In this document: positions 51,469 to 61,109 of the stretch, in pieces | How the letters are laid out: the number at the start of each line of letters is the position of its first letter | Numbering within the stretch: the stretch's first letter is position 1 | DNA from: Oceanispirochaeta sp963676905 | Lineage (GTDB): Bacteria > Spirochaetota > Spirochaetia > DSM-2461 | Direction of reading: 5' to 3' | Length of the DNA: 64,000 nucleotides | Assembly: GCA_963676905.2 (NCBI GenBank) | Contig: CAXXVE010000002.1 | Coordinates: 1 to 64,000, forward strand | Position numbers and translations under genes: made by a program | Notes under the pieces: generated by a model | Told to the model about the DNA's origin: nothing | Databases searched by the model: none | What the model saw: the letters and a program-made list of their open reading frames with translations, nothing else

Positions 51469-54400
51469 GCTTTATCTCCTGTTTCTTCCCTTCTCCTTTC
51501 TCTACTCCAATGAATCAGTCCGCATTGTCCTTCCCGATACGGAAGGGCCTCTCTGTACTGTGTCTGATGGCGGTGAGGCGGAGGGCCTTCTTGCCGATAT
51601 CTGGCGTATCTGGGGAGAAAAATCAGGGCTGAGTGTTGATTTCCTTATAGTGCCTGAGGAGCAGTGCCTCCCGGCTCTGAAGGACGGCCGGGCCGATATT
51701 CTCGGACTCTATTCCCCCTTGGCATCTGAGCTCAGCTCCGGTGAAACAGAAGCTTTTGAAATGGATGAGGACGTTGTTTTAAGTGACTCTTTCTATTCTG
51801 CAGAATCATCACTGTATATCAGGCGTAACCGTGACAGTCTGCCGCAGGCAGATCTGGAAGGGGAGAGGGTAGGTGTCATTGCAGGATCTCCACAGGAGCA
51901 CTGGATTGAGTCCGGTTTTCCAGGGGTGGAGACTGCTCCTTTCTCTGACTACTCCTCCCTGACCGGAGCACTACTTGCAGGGGATATCTCAGCCCTGGCC
52001 GGGCGGGTTCTCACAGTGAACCGGATCATAACAGGAAACATGCTTCACAGCCGGCTCCAGCAGTTTTCAAGCGTCGGGTTACGGGAAGAAATCTATGCGG
52101 CAGTCTCAAGCGACGGGCCTCTGATTAATACACTGAACCGGGGAATCAGAAACCTCACACGCAATGACTGGAGGCTTAAGGAGTCTGTATGGATTCTTAA
52201 TCCCCGGGACAGAATTTACAATGATGATGGACCTGTCGCACTGACACCGGATGAGAGGCAGTGGATTCTGGAGCATCCTGTTATTAATATGGGTATCGAT
52301 CCCGGATTCATCCCCTTTGAGTTTCTGGATGATAATGGAGCCTACAGAGGACTGGCCGCCGACTACATCTCCCTTCTGGAGGAGCAGCTTGGAATTGATT
52401 TCCGTGTCGTCCGGGGAGTGAGCTGGGCCGAAGTCCAGGACCGGGCAAAGGCGGGGGAGATTGATGTTCTGCCCTGTGTTGGAATCACAAAGGAAAGGCT
52501 CGGTACTTTTATCTTTTCCGATTCATATCTCAACTGGCGGAGGGTCGCCGCATTGAGACGGGGGTTTCCCAATGTGAGTTCCCTGAAAGATCTGGAAGGA
52601 CTCCGGGTAGCCGTTCAGAGAGGAAGCTCCCATGAAGGATATTTGAAGGAAAACAGCCGGATAGAACCCCTTTACTACGACACTGCCCAGGAGGCGCTAA
52701 AGGCCCTTTCTGATCTGGAGGCAGATGCTTTTATAGGGAATGAATCCGCCATCAACTATGATCTGCGGCGGCTCTACCTTGATAATGTTGAGATAGCCTT
52801 TCCACTGAGTTCCGGTGTGAACAGCCTCTCCTTTGCAGTGCGCAGAGACTGGCCTGAACTTGTGAGCATTATCAACAAGACCCTTGCCGGGCTGGACCGG
52901 GAAAGAGTTCGTGATATCCAGGACCGCTGGGGATACAATCCGGGCCTTGGAAACAGCGCCGACCTTGTCCTCTCCCTTGAAGAACGGGTCTGGCTGGACT
53001 CCCATGGTCCCCTCAGATTCAGCGGTGACAGCAGCTGGCCCCCCTTTGCCTTCTATGATTCTGAAGGCAGATACTCCGGCATCATTGCCGACTATATTGA
53101 GTATTTCGGGAGAATCAGGGGTCTGGACATCGAAATTGTAAAGACGGAGCGGTGGTCCGATGTACAGGGAAAGCTTGAACGGGGTGAGATTGACGTCATT
53201 GACGGCATGGCAGTCAGCCCGGAAAGGACGGACCTTTTTGAGTTCTCAAGGACCTACCTGGAACTGGATACATTTCTGATAACCTCGTCCTCCTCTGTTG
53301 TCGCTCTTGAGAACAGCCATGATCAGTCTATCGGGGTTGTTAAGGGCTACCTTGTGGAAACCGGAATACGGCGCGATTATCCTGACCTCAATCTGAAATC
53401 CTATGAGAACAGCGCCGATGGGCTCCTTGATCTCTCCCGGGGGAACATTGATGCCTTTGTAATGGATCTTCCCTCCTTTGATTACTACAGCAAGAGGCTT
53501 GGGGTGTCAAACCTTAAAATTGCCGGCCTGACTCCCTACCACTATGAGATCGCTTTTGCAGTAGGACGTGGTGAATATGTTCTCAGGGGAATTATCAATA
53601 AGGTTTTAAGGAGCATCTCAAAGGATGAGCAGGACCGGATCTACAGGGAGTGGGTCACTCTTGAGTACACAAAAGAGCTTGACTATACGCTTCTGAAACG
53701 GCTTCTTATTGTCCTTGCGGCCCTTTCTGTACTCGTCCTCTTCTGGATCAGGTCTCTGAGGATCAAAGAGAACAAGGCGCGTATTCTTTTTGACTCGTCG
53801 CCCCTCGGGATGATCCGGGTGGACCGCATGGCTGTCGTCCGTGAGTGTAATGATCATCTTGCGGGTATGGCGGGATCAACGGTCAAAGAGATCAACAACA
53901 AAAATATCAGAGAACTCTTTACTGATGCTGACCTGATGCACGCCTATCTGAAGGCCCGTCGGGGAACCCGGGCCGTCTATGAGGGACCTGTCACCTTCAG
54001 GGGCGACTCCCTGAAGAGTGAACTCAGGTGTATCTTCAACCCTGTGGAGGGTGAGGTTTTCCGGAATTCCGTTGTAGCCACGTTTGAGGACATCGCCAGA
54101 AGGAAGCAGATGGAGGCCGATCTTATTCAGGCACGCAAGGAGGCGGATGAGGCCAATTCGGCCAAAAGCAGTTTTCTTGCCAGGATGAGCCACGAGATCC
54201 GTACACCTATGAACGCAATTATAGGTCTGAGCAATATTGTCCTGGATACGGAACTGAGCAGCAGGCAGCGGGACTATATTGGTAAGATAGAACAGTCGGG
54301 CTACACCCTGCTCAGCCTTATTAATGACATTCTCGACTTTTCCAAGATAGAAGCGGGGAAGATGGATATTGAGACCATCCCCTTTCAGCTGGAGGATGTT

Positions 54401-56437
54401 TTCAGCTCACTCTCCAATCTCATATCCTTCAAGGTTGAGAACATGGATGTTGAGCTTATCTATAATATTCATTCCGATGTGCCTCCCTTCCTTATGGGAG
54501 ATCCCCTGAGGCTGAATCAGATCCTGCTGAATCTAACAGGAAATGCCGTTAAGTTTACCGAGCAGGGAGAGATTATTGTCTCGGCGGAGCTTGTACAGAG
54601 GGAAGGGAATTCTGTCTTTCTTAAATTTTCTGTCTCCGATACAGGCATCGGCCTGAGTGAAGATCAGATCGGGGGCCTTTTTTCTGCCTTTTCCCAGGCC
54701 GACAGTTCCACAACCCGCAAGTACGGAGGCACTGGACTCGGCCTTGCCATCTGCAAAAAGCTCTCCCGTCTAATGGGAGGGGATATTTCGGTAACAAGCG
54801 AACCGGGCAAGGGGAGTGTCTTCTCCTTTACAAGCCGTTTTCTTGTTGATACAAACTGGAGGGAGCCGGAGAGTGACAACATTGACCTTACAGGTCTGAA
54901 GATCCTTGTCGTTGACGATAATGAAACGGCTCTGACCATACTCAAAGAAACTCTGGACGCCATGTCCTTTATTACAGATACAGCCTCCTCCGGAGAGGAG
55001 GCACTTGTCAGGATAGAGGAACGCTCTTCTGCCGGAGATCCCTACGAACTGATCATTCTGGACTGGAAGATGCCCGGTCTCGACGGAATTGAGACGGCAA
55101 GGAGGATACAAGTGGCCGACAGCGCCGGTCCCCGGCTTCTGATGGTTACGGCCTTTGCCCTTGATGATGTCAGCCACAGGATCGAAGAGGCCGGGATTTC
55201 CGCCCTGCTGAGCAAACCCGTCTCTCCCTCAAGGCTGTTTGACGCCATGATGAAAGCTTTCCGTGGCGGGGATGATTCCGGAAGAAAACAGAAAAGGATC
55301 AATGTGGGGCTGGAACCGGGGATTCTGAAGACCATACAGGGGGCCGCAATCCTGCTTGTTGAGGACAGTGAAGTGAATCAGCTTGTGGCTCTGGAGTATC
55401 TTCACAAGGCCTATATGGATGTCACCGTTGCGTCAAACGGAAAGGAAGCTGTGGATCTTGTTAAAGAGGGCCGTTTTGACCTTGTCTTTATGGATATTCA
55501 GATGCCTGTTATGGATGGAATCACCGCCGCCCGGGAGATCCGGGCTCTCAAAGATCCTGTGAAAAAACATATCCCCATTGTTGCCATGACCGCCCATGCC
55601 CTGACGGGTGACAGGGAGAAAAGCCTTGCTGCCGGCATGAACCACCATATTACAAAGCCCATTCAGCCTGCCGAACTTTATGCTGCTCTTGTCAGTTATA
55701 TCCCTCCCGGAGAGAGGGATATTCCCGAAAAACTGAAGGGCCTTTCCATGGAGAGTCATGGCGGGGGCAGCTCAGGTTCTGCGGGGGATTCTGTTAACGG
55801 GGCGGATATCGCCATACCGGGGCTGGACGGCTCCATTCTCCTTAACAGCCTCGGAGGAAATCTCGAAACCGTTTCAACGATCCTGTCGGGTTTTCTCAAA
55901 GAGGGACGGAAGATCGTTACAGAACTTTCAAATGCAGAAGAGGGGGATCCTGTAATACACCGGGATGCTCATACATTGAAAGGGATCTCGGGAAATATCG
56001 GAGCCTTTGATCTGTCCGGGGATGCAGAGAGACTGGAAAAGCTCTCTTCCCTTGATGAGGATACATCTGAACTGCGGAAAGAGCTTGTATCCAGGCTGGA
56101 GCTGTTTCTAGGGGGTGTGGAGAACTATCTTGAAACACGAAAGGATCACTCTTCAGGGGAACCAGACAGTTCCGATTACAAGGAGAGTGGCGGAGCGGAT
56201 GATTTCAACGTTACTGTCGATTTCGAGGGTGTCCTGGGGGATATTGCCGTTTTAAAAGAGTGTCTGACAAGTGATATACAGAGAGCCAGGGATCTTGCTC
56301 GGGGGCTGTCGGGAAGGACACTTCCCCAGGGCGCGGATAAAACCGCTGCCCTGAGTCATGCCGTCGATAATTTTGATTTTACCGCAGCAGAGGCCCTGCT
56401 TGAGGAGCTTGAGGGCCTTCATCGAGAGTCTCAGTGA
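51449..56437 (+). CDS. BvgS-like giant hybrid kinase with three SBP domains
   Basis: About 1662 residues. Signal peptide (RLKLYLLFLPFSFLYS), three periplasmic solute-binding type-3 domains (about 23-260, 262-500, 503-740; the second and third begin LTPDERQWILEHP and LSLEERVWLDSHG), a membrane helix near 750 (LLIVLAALSVLVLFW), a PAS-like domain, HisKA (MSHEIRTPMNAIIG, His near 914), ATPase domain, receiver 1 (LIILDWKMPG), receiver 2 (VFMDIQMPVMDG) and an Hpt domain (DAHTLKGISGNIG). The final 100 residues are helical. The GTG at 51449 with GAGG 6 nt upstream is preferred to an ATG at 51428. Its ligands are probably amino-acid-like. Confidence 0.92.
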   Translation: MSSFRLKLYLLFLPFSFLYSNESVRIVLPDTEGPLCTVSDGGEAEGLLADIWRIWGEKSGLSVDFLIVPEEQCLPALKDGRADILGLYSPLASELSSGETEAFEMDEDVVLSDSFYSAESSLYIRRNRDSLPQADLEGERVGVIAGSPQEHWIESGFPGVETAPFSDYSSLTGALLAGDISALAGRVLTVNRIITGNMLHSRLQQFSSVGLREEIYAAVSSDGPLINTLNRGIRNLTRNDWRLKESVWILNPRDRIYNDDGPVALTPDERQWILEHPVINMGIDPGFIPFEFLDDNGAYRGLAADYISLLEEQLGIDFRVVRGVSWAEVQDRAKAGEIDVLPCVGITKERLGTFIFSDSYLNWRRVAALRRGFPNVSSLKDLEGLRVAVQRGSSHEGYLKENSRIEPLYYDTAQEALKALSDLEADAFIGNESAINYDLRRLYLDNVEIAFPLSSGVNSLSFAVRRDWPELVSIINKTLAGLDRERVRDIQDRWGYNPGLGNSADLVLSLEERVWLDSHGPLRFSGDSSWPPFAFYDSEGRYSGIIADYIEYFGRIRGLDIEIVKTERWSDVQGKLERGEIDVIDGMAVSPERTDLFEFSRTYLELDTFLITSSSSVVALENSHDQSIGVVKGYLVETGIRRDYPDLNLKSYENSADGLLDLSRGNIDAFVMDLPSFDYYSKRLGVSNLKIAGLTPYHYEIAFAVGRGEYVLRGIINKVLRSISKDEQDRIYREWVTLEYTKELDYTLLKRLLIVLAALSVLVLFWIRSLRIKENKARILFDSSPLGMIRVDRMAVVRECNDHLAGMAGSTVKEINNKNIRELFTDADLMHAYLKARRGTRAVYEGPVTFRGDSLKSELRCIFNPVEGEVFRNSVVATFEDIARRKQMEADLIQARKEADEANSAKSSFLARMSHEIRTPMNAIIGLSNIVLDTELSSRQRDYIGKIEQSGYTLLSLINDILDFSKIEAGKMDIETIPFQLEDVFSSLSNLISFKVENMDVELIYNIHSDVPPFLMGDPLRLNQILLNLTGNAVKFTEQGEIIVSAELVQREGNSVFLKFSVSDTGIGLSEDQIGGLFSAFSQADSSTTRKYGGTGLGLAICKKLSRLMGGDISVTSEPGKGSVFSFTSRFLVDTNWREPESDNIDLTGLKILVVDDNETALTILKETLDAMSFITDTASSGEEALVRIEERSSAGDPYELIILDWKMPGLDGIETARRIQVADSAGPRLLMVTAFALDDVSHRIEEAGISALLSKPVSPSRLFDAMMKAFRGGDDSGRKQKRINVGLEPGILKTIQGAAILLVEDSEVNQLVALEYLHKAYMDVTVASNGKEAVDLVKEGRFDLVFMDIQMPVMDGITAAREIRALKDPVKKHIPIVAMTAHALTGDREKSLAAGMNHHITKPIQPAELYAALVSYIPPGERDIPEKLKGLSMESHGGGSSGSAGDSVNGADIAIPGLDGSILLNSLGGNLETVSTILSGFLKEGRKIVTELSNAEEGDPVIHRDAHTLKGISGNIGAFDLSGDAERLEKLSSLDEDTSELRKELVSRLELFLGGVENYLETRKDHSSGEPDSSDYKESGGADDFNVTVDFEGVLGDIAVLKECLTSDIQRARDLARGLSGRTLPQGADKTAALSHAVDNFDFTAAEALLEELEGLHRESQ

Positions 56438-56916
56438 TGATGGCCGCCCGCTCCATGGGCATGGCCATGATCAAGCTCTTCGGCTGAGGCCTCTCTGACA
56501 TCGGCAATGGCAACTTCAAATTCAAGAGTCATACCCGCCAGAGGGTGGTTGCCGTTGATTGTAACCTCATCGCCCTCAATTGTGTCTATTCTTACAACCA
56601 TGCTGTGTCCGTCGGCGCTGCTGGCCTGAAATTCCATACCCACTTCCAGTTCATCAACTCCCTGGAAATTCTCTTTGGGAAGTTTCTGGATCAGCTGGGG
56701 CATAAACTCCCCGTATCCGTCTTTGGGCTCAACAGTGACTGTGAGTTTGTCTCCCTTCTTCTTTCCTTCAAGCTCTTTTTCAAGGCCGGGGATCAGGGCT
56801 CCTGTTCCGTGAATATAGCTAAGGGGTTCTCCGTTTCCGGATGAATCGATCACTTCCCCCTTTTTGTCGCGAAGGGTGTAGTCGATGGAAACCACGCATT
56901 TTTCAGCAATTGTCAT
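56431..56916 (-). CDS. slyD: FKBP-type peptidyl-prolyl isomerase SlyD
   Basis: 161 residues: VVSIDYTLRDKKGEVIDSS, YIHGTGALIPGLEKEL, GYGEF, the insert-in-flap domain, NGNHPLAGMTLEFEV and a His-rich tail (HGHAHGAGGHHH) that may bind nickel. It is a folding helper and metallochaperone. The ATG at 56916 follows AAGGAG by about 7 nt; upstream in-frame codons do not look like protein. It overlaps the end of the hybrid kinase by 7 bp, convergently. Confidence 0.94.
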   Translation of the reverse strand: MTIAEKCVVSIDYTLRDKKGEVIDSSGNGEPLSYIHGTGALIPGLEKELEGKKKGDKLTVTVEPKDGYGEFMPQLIQKLPKENFQGVDELEVGMEFQASSADGHSMVVRIDTIEGDEVTINGNHPLAGMTLEFEVAIADVREASAEELDHGHAHGAGGHHH

Positions 56917-57018
56917 AATATACTCCTTGTTTTCTACCGGCTCACGGAAGAATGTATTCCAACAAGTATAGCGGGTAATAACGGTTTTGCCAAAGGCGGG
57001 AGTCGGCTTCACATAATC

Positions 57019-57047
57019 TTGACATAGATTACAAGTAAACTTATTCT
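57019..57047 (+). promoter_or_regulatory. Strong promoter without a following gene
   Basis: TTGACA (57019-57024), 17-bp spacer, TATTCT (57042-57047). The nearest coding start downstream is at 57386, beyond a terminator at 57201-57238. Confidence 0.6.
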
Positions 57048-57053
57048 GTTCTT

Positions 57054-57238
57054 TTCCTAATGAACACGCCCTATGTTTACTATTTCAATAGGATATAAAT
57101 GTAAAAAAATATTAGTGAAGTAAAAACTGAAGGACAAGGTACCAGCCATAGTCCGACGCAGGTAAGAAAGTTCATTTAATATAAGAGATGTAAAATCATA
57201 GGCAGCTCCCGACCCTCAGGAAGGGAGCTGCCTTTTTT
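57054..57238 (+). ncRNA. Candidate small RNA, about 185 nt
   Basis: An orphan unit running from the predicted start near 57054 to a perfect terminator, with no ORF longer than a few codons. It contains GGAC-(15 nt)-GTCC around 57132-57154 and an A+T-rich first half. I could not match it to tmRNA, 4.5S RNA, RNase P RNA or a known riboswitch; the size would suit 6S RNA, but complementary ends are not evident. It could instead be an attenuated leader of the glycosyltransferase gene. Confidence 0.35.
57201..57238 (+). terminator. Orphan Rho-independent terminator
   Basis: GGCAGCTCCC, 12-nt loop, GGGAGCTGCC, then six Ts. Perfect 10-bp stem. There is no plus-strand CDS upstream of it within this intergenic region. 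Confidence 0.88.
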
Positions 57239-57385
57239 ATTAGCCTATTGGTAATTCATGGCAGACATTTCGGGTGTGATAGTGTATAAATAGTGTATTG
57301 AAACTATAGAAACCTGTTTGGAAATACAGTTTATTTATAGTGAATATATTATTTTCTATTGTTTCGGATACAGTCAGGAGAGTTA

Positions 57386-58795
57386 ATGAATATTGCCATC
57401 TTCTCAGATGCTTTTTATCCGCAGATTAATGGGATTGTTACGTCTATCCTCAGTCTGGCTTCAAAAATGGCAGAACGGGGCCATAAGGTCATAATTGTTT
57501 CACCAAGTTACAGGAATCTCGAGGAGATTCGTATTCCCGGTGTTAAGATTATTCGTGTTCCATCGGTTTCTGCGTCATTTTATGATGATTTCAAATGGAC
57601 CAATCCCTTCAGTTTTTCAACCTACAAGGCCCTCAGAAAAGAGAACATAGATATTGTTCACTTTATGACACCTGTTTTTATATCAATGATAGGTATTAAA
57701 TTTGCCAGAAAGATGGGAATTCCCGTAGTCGGCACATTTCATACCTTTATTGCCAACCCCAAATATTTTGAACATCTTTTCAACGGTCCTGTAAAGGCCA
57801 GCGAGGAGATCTCATGGAAATACCTGAACCTCTACTACAACTGTGCCGATTTTGTTTCGGCGCCCACCGAAGAGGCTGTCAGAATCATAGCCGAGCATGA
57901 CTGTACGGCCCCGCTGGAAGCTGTTTCCAACGGTATCGATTTCAATCAGTTCGACAATAGCAGGGCTCCTGAATTCCGTGAAAAATACGGCTTAGGGAAG
58001 AAGGCTGTCCTTTTCGTCGGGCGTGTGGCTCATGAGAAGAGTATTACAGAGCTGATTGATGCTTTTGATATTGTGTTCAGTTCCGAGCCGGAAGCCCAGC
58101 TTCTGATTGTCGGTGACGGGCCCCAGAGGAAGGAGTTTGAGGACTATGCGGCTTCAAAGGCCTGTGCGGAAAATGTCGTTTTTACAGGTGCCATCGGTCA
58201 TGATGATCTTGTGACATCCGGAGCCTTCGCATCTGTCGCGCTCTTTGCCACTGCATCGGTTACAGAGACCCAGGGGATAACTGTTCTTGAGGCCCAGGCC
58301 AACAGCCTTCCCTGTGTCGGAGCAGCCGAGGGGGGAATCCTCAACCTCATCGAGGACGGCGTCAACGGCTATCTGACTCCTCCCGGAGACTGCGCCGCCA
58401 TGGCAGAGGGTATCCTCAAGGTTTTGAATGACAACTCCGGTGAAATGGGGCGAAAGGCCCTTGAGCTTGTAGAGATTCACAGGCTGGAAAGGATTATTGA
58501 CAGGTGGGAGGATATCTATACAGGTCTTGTTGAAAACAGAGGCACCCTTGGTTCAAAGGACTACCTTCATTTCAGGGATCTGCTTAAGTTTGCAAAAACG
58601 CTTAAGGTTGATTTTCAGTATCTTCTTGATAAAATAAGAAAACCCTGGTCCATGCTGACTCCTCTTCCGAGGAGAGAAAAAAAAAAGAGACCTTCCGCGG
58701 TAAGCTTTAGAAGGCTCCACCTGAAGGCCCGGTTCTATAGAATGCCCAAATTCAGAGGACACAGCCTCTTCTTCAGAAGAAGACTGCACCGCTGA
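57386..58795 (+). CDS. GT4 glycosyltransferase
   Basis: About 469 residues. The N-terminal half (IAIFSDAFYPQINGIVTSI, VVGTFHTFI) and the C-terminal donor site (VLFVGRVAHEKSITELI, SVTETQGITVLEAQANSLP) are typical of GT4 enzymes, close to diacylglycerol glucosyl- and mannosyltransferases. About 70 extra residues at the C-terminus are very basic (REKKKRPS, FFRRRLHR) and may hold it to the membrane. The ATG at 57386 follows GGAG; an upstream ATG at 57359 adds nine residues. Likely a glycolipid synthase. Confidence 0.88.
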   Translation: MNIAIFSDAFYPQINGIVTSILSLASKMAERGHKVIIVSPSYRNLEEIRIPGVKIIRVPSVSASFYDDFKWTNPFSFSTYKALRKENIDIVHFMTPVFISMIGIKFARKMGIPVVGTFHTFIANPKYFEHLFNGPVKASEEISWKYLNLYYNCADFVSAPTEEAVRIIAEHDCTAPLEAVSNGIDFNQFDNSRAPEFREKYGLGKKAVLFVGRVAHEKSITELIDAFDIVFSSEPEAQLLIVGDGPQRKEFEDYAASKACAENVVFTGAIGHDDLVTSGAFASVALFATASVTETQGITVLEAQANSLPCVGAAEGGILNLIEDGVNGYLTPPGDCAAMAEGILKVLNDNSGEMGRKALELVEIHRLERIIDRWEDIYTGLVENRGTLGSKDYLHFRDLLKFAKTLKVDFQYLLDKIRKPWSMLTPLPRREKKKRPSAVSFRRLHLKARFYRMPKFRGHSLFFRRRLHR

Positions 58796-58807
58796 CTGTT
58801 CTTCAGA

Positions 58808-58841
58808 GTATGACGGCATCTGAAAAGAGAGGCCGTCATAC
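58808..58841. terminator. Shared terminator of convergent genes
   Basis: GTATGACGGC and GCCGTCATAC, a perfect 10-bp stem with a 14-nt loop, between the glycosyltransferase stop and the lipoprotein stop. T runs are weak on both sides. Confidence 0.6.
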
Positions 58842-58850
58842 AGCTGTTTC

Positions 58851-59579
58851 TTATCTGTAACTGAGGCTGTAAACCAGCTGTTTCTCCATAATAAGGATGT
58901 CCAGAAGAGGTATATCAAACCGCACTGTTGAGGAGTCTGTCTGGACACCTCCCTGCTGTTCTACAACCTGTCCCGCCACATTCACATTCAGTGAGAGGCT
59001 GGAATCGATGATTCCCTGACGGCTCTCATCTCCCAGACCGAATTCCATCATATCAAGATAGTCACTCCGGCTCATTCCTTCAGTGGAGGAGGGGCCGAAC
59101 ATCTGAACCAGAGGGTTATCCATTTCTGGGTTTGATTCAATGAGGGCAGTGATTGTCTTTCTGTTGAGTATGACTTTAAGACGGGATATGTCGCCCTCTT
59201 TTGAGAAGCTTATCATTCTGGCTTCGGGGCTTCCCTCATTTGCCTGCCTGACCATGTCCTCAACAGAGCTGAACCTGAAACTGCCGTTGAGAGTCAGTCT
59301 GTCGGGGCTTTCCACAGAAACAGCACTGAGCTTCTCGTTTGATTCAAATCCGCCGGCAATGGCAGGAACATCAAAAAAGCTTCCGCTTCCGGCTTCTGCA
59401 GCCGCATCGGGATCGATAAGCATTCCCATCTGCTCGATAACTTCACCAAGATAGGATGCCATGCCCACTGAGAACCTGACCTCTCCGGCTCCTGATTTTT
59501 CAAGATAGATATCCTGCTTCATACTGCAGGATCCGAAGAGGGCGAGGGCTCCCAGAAGGAGTATATTCAATGATCTCAT
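58851..59579 (-). CDS. Lipoprotein of unknown function
   Basis: About 242 residues from MRSLNILLLGALALFGSCS, with lipobox FGSC; an ATG 15 codons upstream would spoil the signal peptide. The mature part begins MKQDIYLEKSGAGEVRFSV, a pattern seen in small lipoproteins of spirochaetes and others that carry a beta-rich domain. Not recognised further. Lies after the lpdA operon in the opposite direction to the glycosyltransferase. Confidence 0.65.
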   Translation of the reverse strand: MRSLNILLLGALALFGSCSMKQDIYLEKSGAGEVRFSVGMASYLGEVIEQMGMLIDPDAAAEAGSGSFFDVPAIAGGFESNEKLSAVSVESPDRLTLNGSFRFSSVEDMVRQANEGSPEARMISFSKEGDISRLKVILNRKTITALIESNPEMDNPLVQMFGPSSTEGMSRSDYLDMMEFGLGDESRQGIIDSSLSLNVNVAGQVVEQQGGVQTDSSTVRFDIPLLDILIMEKQLVYSLSYR

Positions 59580-59661
59580 CAACTTTTTTCCATTTGTCTT
59601 TTTAGGATTGTCCAAATCTAGCATACAATAGAAAGATCATAAAGACAGAGGACGTTACAGT

Positions 59662-61083
59662 TTATCTCTTTTTAGGAGGCATCAGGTCGGTGATTGTACC
59701 TTCCGCCATCTCTGCAGCCAGTGCAAAGGTCTCCGACAGAGTGGGGTGGGCATGAATCGTCAGTGATACATCCTCAAGGTCTGCTCCCATCTCCACAGCC
59801 AGATTTGCCTCGGCCAGTAGCTCTCCTGCGTTGGTTCCCGTAAGCCCGGCACCCAGTATTCTTTTTGTCTCTGGGTCATAGAGGACCTTTGTGGTTCCCT
59901 CGTTTCTGCCGTTGCTCAGGGAGCGCCCGCTGGCGGCCCAGGGGAAGACTCCCTTCTCATAGGGAATTCCCTTTGCGGCTGCGTCCTTCTCAGTCAGTCC
60001 CGTCCAGGCTATTTCCGGGTCCGTGTAGGCTACCGAGGGTATGCAGAGGGGAGAGAACTCGGCGGGCTCACCTGAAATCACTTCGGCGGCGACCCGGCCC
60101 TCATGAACCGCCTTGTGGGCCAGCATGGGCTGTCCTGTGATATCACCGATGGCATAGATATTGGCCGCAGAGGTCTTTCTCTTTGGATCAACCGGTATGA
60201 ATCCTCTTTCATCTGTGTCGATTCCAAGCTTTTCAAGACCGATACCCTTTGTATTGGGAACACGGCCCACGCTCACCAGGATGCGGTCGTAGAGGGTTGG
60301 GTCCGGCGCCTTGTCTCCGTCAAATGTAACAAGCAGACCCTTCTCCGAAGTTTCCACCTTTGTTACTTTCACGGAAGTATATATGGCCTTCAGCTTTTTC
60401 GAGTACATCCGGGCAAGGGGTTTTACAAGGTCTTCATCAGCCGGGGGAATGATCTGGTCCATCAGTTCCACAACTGAGACTTCCGTACCCAGAGCACTGT
60501 AGACCGTGGCCATTTCCATGCCTATAATGCCGCCGCCGACGATGAGCATGGAACCGGGGATCTCCTCAAGCTCCAGGGCATCGGATGAGTCCATGACCCT
60601 GGGATCGTCAAAGGGAAACATCGGCAGCTTCAATACCGATGATCCTGTGGCGATAATGGCCTGTTTGAATTTGACCTGACCATTGTCATCACCCGCAACT
60701 TCAAGGCTATCAGGCCCAGTAAAAGTACCTGTTCCGTTAAGGACTTGTACCTTCCGCTGCTTTGCAAGGGCGCCCAGTCCCTTTGTAAGGTTGGAAACCA
60801 CCTTGTTCTTGTGTCCGCGGATGCCGTCCAGGTCCAGTTCGGGCTTTCCGAAGCTGATCCCGAACTTTCCAGCCTCTCCGGCTTCATTTATTATCTGGGC
60901 CAGATGGAGAAGTGATTTGGAGGGAATACATCCCTCATTCAGGCAGACTCCTCCCAGTATTCCCCGTTTTTCAACAAGGGCTACCGACTGTCCCAGATCG
61001 GCCGCGCGGAAGGCTGCCGTATATCCGCCGGGCCCTCCGCCCAGCACTAGTGTATCTACTTCAATGTTTTTTGTTTCTGACAT
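59662..61083 (-). CDS. lpdA: Dihydrolipoyl dehydrogenase (E3)
   Basis: 473 residues. FAD site LVLGGGPGGYTAAFRAADLG, redox disulfide GGVCLNEGCIPSKSLL, NAD site MLIVGGGIIGMEMATVYS, YAIGDITGQPMLAHKA, and the C-terminal catalytic pair in TIHAHPTLSE. It reoxidises dihydrolipoamide for the pyruvate dehydrogenase complex. Third gene of the operon, 26 bp after aceF. Unlike E. coli AceF-type complexes, there is no lipoyl domain on this subunit. Confidence 0.96.
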   Translation of the reverse strand: MSETKNIEVDTLVLGGGPGGYTAAFRAADLGQSVALVEKRGILGGVCLNEGCIPSKSLLHLAQIINEAGEAGKFGISFGKPELDLDGIRGHKNKVVSNLTKGLGALAKQRKVQVLNGTGTFTGPDSLEVAGDDNGQVKFKQAIIATGSSVLKLPMFPFDDPRVMDSSDALELEEIPGSMLIVGGGIIGMEMATVYSALGTEVSVVELMDQIIPPADEDLVKPLARMYSKKLKAIYTSVKVTKVETSEKGLLVTFDGDKAPDPTLYDRILVSVGRVPNTKGIGLEKLGIDTDERGFIPVDPKRKTSAANIYAIGDITGQPMLAHKAVHEGRVAAEVISGEPAEFSPLCIPSVAYTDPEIAWTGLTEKDAAAKGIPYEKGVFPWAASGRSLSNGRNEGTTKVLYDPETKRILGAGLTGTNAGELLAEANLAVEMGADLEDVSLTIHAHPTLSETFALAAEMAEGTITDLMPPKKR

Positions 61084-61109
61084 TTACTGATCTCCTGTAA
61101 TAATCCCGA

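Noticed and set aside
57201..57238. 4.5S (SRP) RNA because of GGAAG and AGCTGCC
   Set aside because: The bases form a plain 10-bp terminator stem and the asymmetric loop of SRP RNA is missing.
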